Below are positions 1 through 6,018 of a stretch of 6,018 nucleotides of DNA, piece after piece. The DNA comes from Pseudomonadota bacterium (GTDB lineage Bacteria; Myxococcota; UBA9042; PHBI01). Each line of letters starts with the position of its first letter. Position 1 is the first letter of the stretch. The notes beneath the pieces are model-generated. The model was not told the DNA's origin. It did no database searches and saw only the letters and a list, made by a program, of their open reading frames with translations. The translations under genes and the position numbers were made by a program. Location of the stretch: NCBI GenBank assembly GCA_005772945.1, contig SXIE01000232.1, positions 1 to 6,018 on the forward strand, given 5' to 3'.

Positions 1-689
1 GGGTCGGCACCGTGACGCTGGTCGACTTCGATTTGGTGTGCGCGACGAACGCCAATCGCCAGCTGCACACGCTGCAGAGCACGCTCGGCGAGCCCAAGGT
101 CGAGGTCATGGCGGAGCGCCTCCGCCGCATCAACCCGAAGGTCACGATCCGCACCGAGCAGGCTTTCTACAACGCCCAGAGCTCGGAGCGCCTCCTGTCC
201 CCCGAGCCCACGCCAGGGGCCGCGCCCATTCCGCCCGTCACCTTCGTGGTCGACGCCATCGATAATATGACGGCCAAGTGCCACCTCATCGAGACCTGCC
301 AGACGCGCAAGCTGCCGATGGTCGTGGTCATGGGCGCCGCGGGTCGCCTCGACCCGACCCAGGTGCGCGTCGTCGATCTCAACCGCACCGAGATGGATCC
401 CTTCGCGCGCATGGTTCGCAAGGTCCTGCGCGAGAAGCACGGCTTTCCGAGCCGCGCCCTGACTGGAATTCCGGCCGTCTTCTCGGCCGAGCCCAAGCTC
501 GATCCGCAGGAGCTCGCCTACGATGGTGGCGACGGTTTCCGTTGCGTCTGTCCGCAAGGACAGAACGACTTTCACTCGTGCGAGCACCGCAATCAGATCG
601 AGGGCTCGGCCGGTTTCGTGACCGGCGCATTCGGGCTCGCGGCCGCGGGGGTCGCGGTTCGGATGCTCATCGGCGAGAAGGTCCTCTGA
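1..689 (+). CDS. tcdA: tRNA threonylcarbamoyladenosine dehydratase (TcdA/CsdL family), 5'-truncated by the window edge
   Basis: This is an E1/ThiF-superfamily enzyme. TcdA uses ATP to activate t6A at position 37 of ANN-decoding tRNAs and cyclises it to ct6A in the cytoplasm. The frame is open to the left edge (Val-Gly-Thr precede the GTG at 12), so that GTG is an internal valine and the real start lies outside. Numbering from that valine: strand plus acidic motif LVDFDLV (3-9), then the ATP-contact segment TNANRQLH (12-19), KVEVMAERLRRINP (29-42), the VVDAIDN motif (79-85), DPTQVRVVDL (114-123) and VFSAE (156-160), all aligning in order with E. coli TcdA as I remember it. The missing part should be about 50 residues, including the GxGGxGS nucleotide loop. 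The 53-78 segment is Pro-rich and roughly ten residues longer than in E. coli. A CVCP motif (178-181) followed by Cys190 sits where E. coli has a looser Cys pair. The alternative is another ThiF/HesA-like E1, which I consider less likely. Confidence 0.86.
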   Translation, partial: VGTVTLVDFDLVCATNANRQLHTLQSTLGEPKVEVMAERLRRINPKVTIRTEQAFYNAQSSERLLSPEPTPGAAPIPPVTFVVDAIDNMTAKCHLIETCQTRKLPMVVVMGAAGRLDPTQVRVVDLNRTEMDPFARMVRKVLREKHGFPSRALTGIPAVFSAEPKLDPQELAYDGGDGFRCVCPQGQNDFHSCEHRNQIEGSAGFVTGAFGLAAAGVAVRMLIGEKVL

Positions 690-693
690 GGCG

Positions 694-1863
694 TTACGGG
701 CAGTCCCCGAGGCGCGAGTAGCGCCAGCGCTTGGGATCGCCACCGGTCTTCTGCGGCAGCTGACATACGAGCGCATCCTGGCGGGCGCGCGTCGTGAACG
801 TCGCGTGGTAGAGCCCGTCGGCGGGCGTCCGATCCACCTCGAGGAGGTCGCCGTCGAGGTCGTAGGTCCAGCGGCTCTCGGTGGCGCGGACCTCGCGCAC
901 CATGCTTCCGCCCTCGCCATCGCTGCGCGTGTGGCTCACCCAGCGCTTGGCGGTGCTCGTCGCGTTCGCCGGATCCGGGAACGGCACGCCGGCGATCGGT
1001 TGCCGATCGCGGAACGCTTGGCGCGTGAGCTCGACGCGCCGCACCGACGCGGGATCGGATGGCTTCGCGGCGACACAGCTCAGCTCGGCCTCCCAGCAGA
1101 CGCCGGCCTCGCCCGTTGGCTCGCCGAGCGGCGCGAATCGCTGCGCAGCGGCCTGAACCGCGGCCGCCGTGCGCGGTCCGGTCGGCGCCGGACGGCACGC
1201 GGGCGCCTGGGGCTCGGGCCAGTCCGGCGGCGGCTGACAGGGCCGCGCGATGAGCGAGCCCTTGAGATCGGTCGTCCCCTGCGCGAGCCGGAACGTCGCG
1301 GCCAGCGGCTCCTCGGCGGTGCCGACCGCGGTCAGCGCGAACTCCGAGGTGAGAGTCGGGTAGTCGAAGCGGACGTCGCGTTTCTCGCAGGCGGGCCCCG
1401 CGTCTCCGGCTTGCGCGAACCCGAAGGGACCGGGTCCGGGCGGCCGCAGCGGGCTCTTGCCTTCGAACGCCGGGATGCCGTGATCGAACGGGCCGACCGC
1501 GAAGTCGGCGTCGGTGCTCATGCCCGCGAACACCGTCCACACGATGAAGCGCGAGTCGGAAAACTGCTGGCGTGGCTCGAAGAGCTGCAGGTGCAGGCTC
1601 CCATCCAGGTACGCCTGGCACGCATCGGGCGCGGTGCTGAGGACGACCCAGGCGATGTCGCCGCGCTGCTTCTTGCGTGGCAGGCGCACGACGATCGCGT
1701 CCTTGGGGACGAAGGCGCGCCCGTCGAGCTGGCCCTCCACGGTCGCGCTCCCGGCCGCGCCCGCCGCCGCGCTGGGCGTGTCCGTCGTGCGGTCACCCGA
1801 CGGGGTCGGGCATGCGGCCAAGAGCGCCGGGGCCATGAGAAGACTCATCCAACGTCGCTTCAT
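694..1863 (-). CDS. Cys-rich lipoprotein of unknown function, 389 aa
   Basis: I do not recognise a named family. The N-terminus is a compact lipoprotein signal: Lys2-Arg3-Arg4, a hydrophobic stretch to residue 17, and a lipobox Leu15-Ala-Ala-Cys18, predicting acylation of Cys18 by the lipoprotein maturation enzymes. Pro follows Cys, and a low-complexity Ala/Thr/Ser/Gly linker runs to about residue 40. The rest looks like an exported beta-rich protein: VEGQLDGRAFVPKDAIVV (42-59) opens an N-terminal part ending near LKGSLIARPC (200-209); a Pro-rich bridge (210-229) leads to a C-terminal part (about 235-389) with a WTYDLDGDLLEVD strand-turn (332-344). Besides Cys18 there are eight cysteines (82, 159, 209, 223, 256, 263, 367, 388), an even number compatible with disulfides outside the cytoplasm. 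The ATG has a strong ribosome binding site. It lies 69 bases downstream of the VWA lipoprotein gene on the same strand, suggesting co-transcription and a shared envelope role; that role is inference. Confidence 0.8.
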   Translation of the reverse strand: MKRRWMSLLMAPALLAACPTPSGDRTTDTPSAAAGAAGSATVEGQLDGRAFVPKDAIVVRLPRKKQRGDIAWVVLSTAPDACQAYLDGSLHLQLFEPRQQFSDSRFIVWTVFAGMSTDADFAVGPFDHGIPAFEGKSPLRPPGPGPFGFAQAGDAGPACEKRDVRFDYPTLTSEFALTAVGTAEEPLAATFRLAQGTTDLKGSLIARPCQPPPDWPEPQAPACRPAPTGPRTAAAVQAAAQRFAPLGEPTGEAGVCWEAELSCVAAKPSDPASVRRVELTRQAFRDRQPIAGVPFPDPANATSTAKRWVSHTRSDGEGGSMVREVRATESRWTYDLDGDLLEVDRTPADGLYHATFTTRARQDALVCQLPQKTGGDPKRWRYSRLGDCP

Positions 1864-1932
1864 CGCGAATGCTCCTTGTGCCTGACGCCCAGAGACGCCG
1901 GGCGCCGCGGTGATTGAAACGCGCGCCAGCCG
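1864..1932. other. Intergenic gap between the two lipoprotein genes
   Basis: The 69 bases contain the strong Shine-Dalgarno above, and a GC-rich stretch with only a 5-bp imperfect stem (CGCCC/GGGCG on the minus strand, 9-base loop) and no following T run. I see no convincing terminator or promoter, so continued transcription from the upstream VWA gene is the simpler reading. Confidence 0.5.
1871..1877 (-). promoter_or_regulatory. Ribosome binding site of the 389-aa lipoprotein
   Basis: On the minus strand this reads AAGGAGC. AAGGAG lies 8 bases before the ATG at 1863, nearly the full Shine-Dalgarno consensus at good spacing. It fixes the start that also gives an intact lipoprotein signal. 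Confidence 0.75.
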
Positions 1933-4098
1933 TCAAAGGTCCTCGGGCTGGCACTTGAAGTTCGGCGTCATCGCCTGGAAGAGCAGCTGCTTGAACGTCT
2001 CCGGATCCCCCGCGGTCACGTCCACCTGCGCGCCGCCGCCGGCTTTCGCGACGCGCCCGTTGGTCGGGGTGCGCGTGTCGAGCGCGATGACCGTCGTGCG
2101 GATGCTGATGGGCGTGCCGTCGGGCGCAGCGAGCGCCCCGAACCCATCGCCCGTCACGCGCGGGACATCGCTCGGGACCTGATCCTTGCCGAGGCAGATG
2201 TGGTCCTGACACGTCGCGCCGCCGCGGCAGTCGCCGTCCGCCTGGCAGTCGAGCCCGAAGGCCAGGCGCTGCGCCTGCACGACCGGGTTGAAGAAGCTCG
2301 TCTCCTCCTGGAACTCGCTCTCCTCGCCGTCGGTGAAGAGGATGATGAAGTCCTCCTTGCAGTGCCGGTACGGGTCGACGCACTTCTCTTCGCGGCACAC
2401 ATAGCCGGCCGAGCCGCATTGCCCGTCGTTCGCGCAGGCCTTGCCGTCGATGCGCACGCGCGTCCGGACGTACTCGCCGGCATAGAAGAGGCTCTTGCCG
2501 AGGGGGGTCGTCCCGACCGCCCGCAGCTCCTCGTCGCGATGGTAGAAGCAGCGCTTGGCCCCGTCGACCGTGCCGCAGCGGCCCGTGCCGCAGTCGGACG
2601 ACGTCGCGCAACCCGTGCTCGACGGTGCAAGCGATTCCTCGAAGTCGAGCCACCCGAGCAGCGCCGCATCGTTCTCGAGTGTGTTCCGCACCGGGAACGG
2701 CACGACCACGGTCTGCGAGAGATTCGTGCCGAACCAGGCACCGGCCGCGCGGGCGTCATCGTCGCCCGTCATGCGGTAGTCCGGCAGCACCGTGTACCAG
2801 CCTTGCTCGCAGCTGGCCGGGTTCGAGCCGGCCTCGCGCTGCGGAAATCGTTGGAGTGCAAACTGACTGAAGCGCCCGACGGCGGTCGCGACGACCTCAG
2901 AGAAGACGTTTTTGGCGACCGAGAAGATCGCCAACGGGTTCGCGGGATCGTCGCACGCCGGGAACGCGCCAAGGCACGGCGAGCCGTCCTGTTCGCAGGT
3001 GTTGGGCGAGGTCGCGAAGCCGCCGACCAGGGCGCCGATGAGGACCATCGCGACCTCGTCGACGGCGGCGGTCGCGCGCAGCTCGAGCGTGTAATCGCCG
3101 GTCGCGAGGTCCATCGCGACGCGGGTCTGGGCGATCGAGCAGGTGGCCGGGGCGGCGGCGGGAGTCGCGGCGATCGCGGCGCCGGCGCTCGAGGTGACGG
3201 TGACGGCGAGCGCCTCGGTGAAGAAGAGCTCGTAGCGGCCGGGGTTCGACACGTGGATCTGGACGAAGCCGCCGCGACCCGTGCCGTCGGTCGGCAAGGT
3301 CAGGTTGTGGCGAAGGTCGGCTACCAGGCCGCCGGCCGTGGTGGCCGCGCTGACGGCGTCCGGGGCGGCCGTGGCCGACTGCATGACGCCCTTGGTCAAG
3401 CGCCCGCACGCGGCGGCAGCCCTCTGATCGACGTAGTCGTTCATCGAGCCCGAGGTGTCGAAGATGAGCAGGACGTTGTGGCGGATGGGCTCGCAGGCGC
3501 CGCTGTAGCAGGCCTTGCCGGCCGCGCAGGCCTCCTCGCTGAGCACCGTGCCGCTCGCGTTGCAGCGCGAGATCTTCGCGCCCGAGATGCAGCGGGTCTC
3601 GCCCGCGATGCAGACCTCGGGATCGCAACGCGCGAGGACGCCGGCTTGCACGCAGGCGGTTCCGGGGTCGCACGGATCGCGCACGAAGTAGCCGCCCGTC
3701 AGCGCGCCGATCCCGGTCGCATCGGGGGCGGCGCAGGTCTCGCGTCCGCGCTCGCCACAGCGCTGGGTGAAGCCGACGCAGTCGACGCAGACGTGCGCGG
3801 TGGTCTCGCAGAACTGGCCGTCGGGGCAGCCCTCGGGCGCGCCGACCTCGCACGCGAGGTGGCCGTTGATGAGCTCGGGGCCGCTATCGCCCTGGCTGTC
3901 GGCGGTGGCGTCGGGCGTGGCCTGGGTGTCGCGCGGCGAGGTCGGCCGCGCGGGCTCGGCGACCGTGCAGGCGGACGACATGGCGGCGATGGCACCGAGC
4001 GCGACGATTGCGCCGGGCAAGGCGGGCGCGACGCGCGAGTCGGAGCCTGCGAGGGTCCGAGCGCGAACGGGGAGGGGAGCATGGGGGGCGCGCGACAT
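1933..4098 (-). CDS. VWA-domain lipoprotein with interrupted metal site and Cys-rich modules, 721 aa
   Basis: Residues 1-43 form a lipoprotein signal with an unusually long Arg-containing n-region (1-27), a hydrophobic stretch (28-42) and lipobox-like Met-Ser-Ser-Ala-Cys44; an Asp/Thr/Pro-rich linker follows (45-77). Residues 80-205 are a Cys-rich region with 16 cysteines. The VWA fold begins at RHNVLLIFDTSGSM (206-219) with the MIDAS motif Asp214-x-Ser216-x-Ser218; further metal-site motifs are TTPLG (530-534) and ILFTDGEE (586-593), and the fold closes with TTVIALDT and a GGG-containing helix region (668-708). Between the first two motifs sit a Thr/Ala-rich beta-strand segment (about 255-355), a helix resembling the usual VWA helix 1 (390-420) and a four-Cys module (497-517). 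Two more four-Cys modules flank the TDGE strand (555-573, 618-635). There are 36 cysteines besides Cys44, an even number suited to disulfides outside the cytoplasm. Expected role: surface or periplasmic metal-dependent binding of a protein ligand; no ligand can be named. It lies 15 bases downstream of the SDR gene in the same frame. ATG is the only plausible start; its Shine-Dalgarno is weak. Confidence 0.88.
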   Translation of the reverse strand: MSRAPHAPLPVRARTLAGSDSRVAPALPGAIVALGAIAAMSSACTVAEPARPTSPRDTQATPDATADSQGDSGPELINGHLACEVGAPEGCPDGQFCETTAHVCVDCVGFTQRCGERGRETCAAPDATGIGALTGGYFVRDPCDPGTACVQAGVLARCDPEVCIAGETRCISGAKISRCNASGTVLSEEACAAGKACYSGACEPIRHNVLLIFDTSGSMNDYVDQRAAAACGRLTKGVMQSATAAPDAVSAATTAGGLVADLRHNLTLPTDGTGRGGFVQIHVSNPGRYELFFTEALAVTVTSSAGAAIAATPAAAPATCSIAQTRVAMDLATGDYTLELRATAAVDEVAMVLIGALVGGFATSPNTCEQDGSPCLGAFPACDDPANPLAIFSVAKNVFSEVVATAVGRFSQFALQRFPQREAGSNPASCEQGWYTVLPDYRMTGDDDARAAGAWFGTNLSQTVVVPFPVRNTLENDAALLGWLDFEESLAPSSTGCATSSDCGTGRCGTVDGAKRCFYHRDEELRAVGTTPLGKSLFYAGEYVRTRVRIDGKACANDGQCGSAGYVCREEKCVDPYRHCKEDFIILFTDGEESEFQEETSFFNPVVQAQRLAFGLDCQADGDCRGGATCQDHICLGKDQVPSDVPRVTGDGFGALAAPDGTPISIRTTVIALDTRTPTNGRVAKAGGGAQVDVTAGDPETFKQLLFQAMTPNFKCQPEDL

Positions 4099-4113
4099 GC
4101 GCGTAAGGTGCCC

Positions 4114-4824
4114 TCAGCGATCCCCGATGTCCAACGAAGCTCCGTTCAGCTCGGGTCCGAGCGTCGCGACAAGGCGCACGAAGCGCCCGGCGGTGTCGTC
4201 GGGGTGGGCGTAGGGCGTGAGGTCGGCGGTGCCGCCATGGCTCGAGCCAGCTCCCAGCGCGCGCGCGAGCATGTCGGTCTGCACCATCCCGGGCGCGATC
4301 GCGATGCTCGTGAGCTGGCCCGCATGCTCGATCGCGGCCAGCTTGGCGAGCCCCTCGAGCGCGTGCTTCGACGCGCAATACGCCCCGTAGCCGGGCGCCG
4401 CGAAGCGCCCGAGGCCCGACGACATCCAGAGCACGGCGCCGCGCGAGGCCGTGAGAAGCGGCAACGCCGCCACGAAGAGGCGCAGCTGGGCCTCGACGTT
4501 GAGCGCCATGACCTCGCGAAACGCCGCGAAATCCGTGTCCGCCAAGGCCTGCATCGGCCCGAGCACGCCCGCGTTGAGCACGAGCACGTCGAGCCCCCCG
4601 AGCGCCTCCTGCGCGACCTTTGCGAGCCGCCCAGCGAGCGTCGGATCTGCCAGCTCACCCGCACAGAAGGCGGCCGCGCCGCTTGCATGGGCGGAAACGC
4701 ACGCGCCCTCGTCGGTCCGTGCGTGAACCAAAACGCGCGCGCCGGCGTTGGCGAACCCGCGTGCGAGCGCAGCGCCGAGCCCGCGACTCGTGCCGGTCAC
4801 GGCGATCCGGCGTCCCGCGAGCAC
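4114..4824 (-). CDS. Classical short-chain dehydrogenase/reductase, 236 aa
   Basis: This is a cytoplasmic NAD(P)-dependent oxidoreductase of the classical SDR type, with every hallmark in place: cofactor loop TGTSRGLG (10-17), Asp60 after the third strand, NAG (84-86), Asn109, catalytic Ser136, Tyr149 and Lys153 in YCASK, and PGMVQTD (178-184). Arg14 in the Gly-rich loop and Arg36 at the end of the second strand, in place of an acidic residue, favour NADP(H). The substrate cannot be read from the sequence. I start it at the GTG at 4824 because VLAGRRIAVTG is the usual SDR opening and 236 residues is a normal length; GGGGGAG lies 12 bases upstream, slightly far. An in-frame GTG at 4881 would add 19 residues of non-SDR character. 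The much longer upstream opening in this frame is antisense to the M20 gene and not coding. It is probably the first gene of a three-gene unit with the two lipoproteins. Confidence 0.88.
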   Translation of the reverse strand: MLAGRRIAVTGTSRGLGAALARGFANAGARVLVHARTDEGACVSAHASGAAAFCAGELADPTLAGRLAKVAQEALGGLDVLVLNAGVLGPMQALADTDFAAFREVMALNVEAQLRLFVAALPLLTASRGAVLWMSSGLGRFAAPGYGAYCASKHALEGLAKLAAIEHAGQLTSIAIAPGMVQTDMLARALGAGSSHGGTADLTPYAHPDDTAGRFVRLVATLGPELNGASLDIGDR

Positions 4825-4836
4825 GTGCTGCGCGCG

Positions 4837-4843
4837 CTCCCCC
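4837..4843 (-). promoter_or_regulatory. Probable ribosome binding site of the SDR gene
   Basis: The minus strand reads GGGGGAG here, 12 bases before the GTG at 4824. The spacing is longer than ideal, but it is the best Shine-Dalgarno match near any candidate start, and it supports the shorter SDR over the one starting at 4881, which has no clear site. Confidence 0.4.
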
Positions 4844-4878
4844 TGCGCCGAATCCTCTGAAACGTCTTTCGAAGCACC

Positions 4879-4889
4879 CACGGTCCGTG
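4879..4889. repeat. 11-base palindrome CACGGTCCGTG in the divergent gap
   Basis: Two perfect 5-base arms, CACGG and CCGTG, flank a single T. Such a site between divergent genes could be an operator half-site pair, but the arms are short and the GC-rich background makes chance occurrence quite possible. It would overlap the alternative GTG at 4881 if the SDR started there. Confidence 0.25.
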
Positions 4890-4916
4890 CTTTACCACGC
4901 CGCGCACCGACAAGAC

Positions 4917-4920
4917 GAGG
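4917..4920 (+). promoter_or_regulatory. Ribosome binding site of the M20 hydrolase gene
   Basis: GAGG, within GACGAGG, lies 6 bases before the ATG at 4927. This spacing supports that start. Confidence 0.6.
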
Positions 4921-4926
4921 TCCCCG

Positions 4927-6000
4927 ATGGAGCCGACTCTCCCCCCTTCGCCCGTCGCGTACGGCTCGCTCGCGCCGACGCTCGAGCGCCTCGAGACCGC
5001 CATTGTCCAGCTCATGCGCCTGGTCGACGTCGACTCGACCTCGGGTCGCGAGGGGCCGGTCGTGCCGCTGGTCCACGCGGTCGCCGCCGAGCTGGGGCTC
5101 TCGGCGCGCACGATGCCGGTCGCCGCCGGCCGCGACAACGTGCTCGTCGGCGCGGACGATCCGGCGGCCGTCGAGGTCCTGCTGTGTACGCACCTCGACA
5201 CGGTCCCGCCGTTTCTGCCGGCCCGCCGCGAGGCGACGGCCCTCTGGGGACGCGGCAGTTGCGACGCCAAGGGCATCGCCGTCGCGATGCTGCACGCGCT
5301 GGCGATCGCCCGCCAGGCCGCTTCCGGTGCGGCCCGCGCGGCCTGCCTCCTGGTCGTCGGCGAGGAGACCGACCACGCCGGCGCCCGCGCGGCGCTCGAG
5401 ACTGGGCTCTTCCGGCCGCGGCACGTCATCCTCGGCGAGCCCTGCGGCACCGCGCCCGCGATCGGCCAAAAAGGACTCATCAAGTTGCGCTGCGAGGCGC
5501 GCGGGCGGGCCGGGCACTCGGCCTACCCGGAGACCGGCGCGAGCGCCATCCATCAGCTCGTCGACGCCCTCGCACGCCTCCGCGCGACGGACCTTCCGTG
5601 CGACCCGACGCTGGGCGAGACGACCGTCAATATCGGCGAGATCCACGGCGGCGTCGCGCCGAACGTGTTCGCGCCGGACGCGCACGCGACGCTGGTCATC
5701 CGCTGTGCCGCGCCCGTGGACGCCGTCTATGCCGCCGCGCGCTCGCGCCTCGGGCCGCACGTCGAGGTGACCGAGCTCTCGCGGGCCGAGCCGCATGACT
5801 TCGAAACCTACGGCGAGGTGGCCGGTCCGGCCGTCCCGTTCAACACCGACGCGAGCTACCTGCGCCTGCTCGGCGCGCCGGTCGCGCTCTTCGGGCCCGG
5901 CGACATGCGCTGTGCGCACGGCGAGCGCGAGCACCTTGCGTTCAGCGAGCTCGCGGCGGGGATCGAAGCGTACGCGCGCGCGATCGTCCGGCTCTCCTGA
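4927..6000 (+). CDS. M20-family metallohydrolase (ArgE/LysK/DapE-like deacylase), 357 aa
   Basis: This is a cytoplasmic co-catalytic two-zinc amidohydrolase; relatives remove acetyl, succinyl or amino-acid groups from amino acids. All metal and catalytic residues are present in family order: THLDTVPPF with His89 and catalytic-site Asp91, GRGSCDAKG with bridging Asp113, the GEE pair with general base Glu146 and ligand Glu147, GEP with Glu171, and AHGERE with last ligand His331. The lid/dimerisation domain is inserted at about 183-290, with GRAGHSAYP carrying His197 and GGVAPNVFAPDA (241-252). Glu171 rather than Asp fits deacetylases and desuccinylases rather than aminopeptidases. FGPGD followed by AH (322-331) is most like ArgE and LysK, so N-acetylornithine or N-acetyl-lysine deacetylase is the best guess, but no arginine or lysine pathway gene is in view to confirm it. 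At 357 residues it is of normal length and complete. It is divergent from the SDR; no terminator is visible in the remaining 18 bases. Confidence 0.9.
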   Translation: MEPTLPPSPVAYGSLAPTLERLETAIVQLMRLVDVDSTSGREGPVVPLVHAVAAELGLSARTMPVAAGRDNVLVGADDPAAVEVLLCTHLDTVPPFLPARREATALWGRGSCDAKGIAVAMLHALAIARQAASGAARAACLLVVGEETDHAGARAALETGLFRPRHVILGEPCGTAPAIGQKGLIKLRCEARGRAGHSAYPETGASAIHQLVDALARLRATDLPCDPTLGETTVNIGEIHGGVAPNVFAPDAHATLVIRCAAPVDAVYAAARSRLGPHVEVTELSRAEPHDFETYGEVAGPAVPFNTDASYLRLLGAPVALFGPGDMRCAHGEREHLAFSELAAGIEAYARAIVRLS

Positions 6001-6018
6001 CGAGGGCGGCGAGCGCCA

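Larger units (their letters stand above)
4825..4926. promoter_or_regulatory. Divergent intergenic region between the SDR and M20 genes
   Basis: This 102-base gap must contain or adjoin the starts for both the leftward three-gene unit and the rightward M20 gene. It is somewhat less GC-rich than its surroundings around 4855-4895. No clear -10/-35 pair can be assigned: TTGTCG followed by GGTAAA on the minus strand is only a weak candidate. A perfect 11-base palindrome lies at 4879-4889 and is listed separately. Confidence 0.45.

Noticed and set aside
335..344. Residues 332-344 of the 389-aa lipoprotein (WTYDLDGDLLEVD) as an EF-hand or YD-repeat
   Set aside because: There is one copy only, and the acidic residue expected at position 12 of an EF-hand loop is missing, so I treat it as a beta-turn. 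The positions given for this item are residue numbers.
711..725. Hairpin GGCGC-GAGTA-GCGCC as a terminator for tcdA
   Set aside because: The stem is only 5 bp, lacks a T run on either strand and lies inside the lipoprotein coding sequence. Short GC stems are frequent by chance at this base composition.
805..1917. Open frame of 370 codons on the + strand opposite the 389-aa lipoprotein
   Set aside because: The product is a compositionally biased Arg/Gly/Ala string without a recognisable domain. The minus-strand gene has a lipobox and a strong Shine-Dalgarno.
2200..4860. Open frame of 886 codons on the + strand across the VWA and SDR genes
   Set aside because: It is antisense to two genes with clear signal peptide, VWA and SDR motifs. 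Its translation is Arg/Ala/Gly/Asp-rich with no domain, as expected for the reverse of GC-rich third-position codons.
4620..5798. Arg-rich open frame of 392 codons on the + strand overlapping the M20 gene in another frame
   Set aside because: It is very Arg/Pro/Ala-rich with no motif, and the M20 frame in the same region is unequivocal.
4825..5934. N-terminal extension of the SDR reading frame on the minus strand
   Set aside because: It is fully antisense to the M20 hydrolase, which has all its catalytic motifs. The extension has no SDR character before VLAGRRIAVTG.

Overview
The window is uniformly GC-rich, with G or C at most third codon positions, and densely coded, with no RNA gene, mobile element, CRISPR array or extended DNA repeat visible. 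Two large lipoproteins, one a von Willebrand factor A (VWA) protein packed with Cys modules of the type C-x(5-7)-C-x(4-6)-C-x(4-8)-C, point to a high-GC Gram-negative bacterium, most likely a member of the Myxococcota (former Deltaproteobacteria). This placement is inferred from protein style and base composition, not from a marker gene.

Layout: (1) Bases 1-689, + strand: the 3' part of a TcdA-type E1-like enzyme that cyclises the t6A37 base of tRNA; its N-terminal Gly-rich nucleotide loop lies upstream of the window. (2) Bases 694-1863, - strand: a 389-aa lipoprotein of unknown function, meeting tcdA tail to tail with 4 bases between the stops. (3) Bases 1933-4098, - strand: a 721-aa lipoprotein with a VWA domain whose metal-site motifs are spread over nearly 380 residues by inserted modules. 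(4) Bases 4114-4824, - strand: a complete classical short-chain dehydrogenase/reductase (SDR). (5) Bases 4927-6000, + strand: a complete M20-family zinc hydrolase closest in motifs to ArgE/LysK deacetylases, divergent from the SDR. The last 18 bases hold nothing recognisable.

The three minus-strand genes (SDR, VWA lipoprotein, second lipoprotein) are spaced by 15 and 69 bases and probably form one transcription unit reading away from the 102-base divergent gap shared with the M20 gene. The two lipoproteins, both Cys-rich and exported, are plausible partners at the cell envelope. The SDR and the M20 hydrolase are cytoplasmic enzymes with no evident link to them. Most of the window is ordinary; the most distinctive object is the heavily interrupted VWA lipoprotein. 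I found no convincing evidence of a new multi-gene system.
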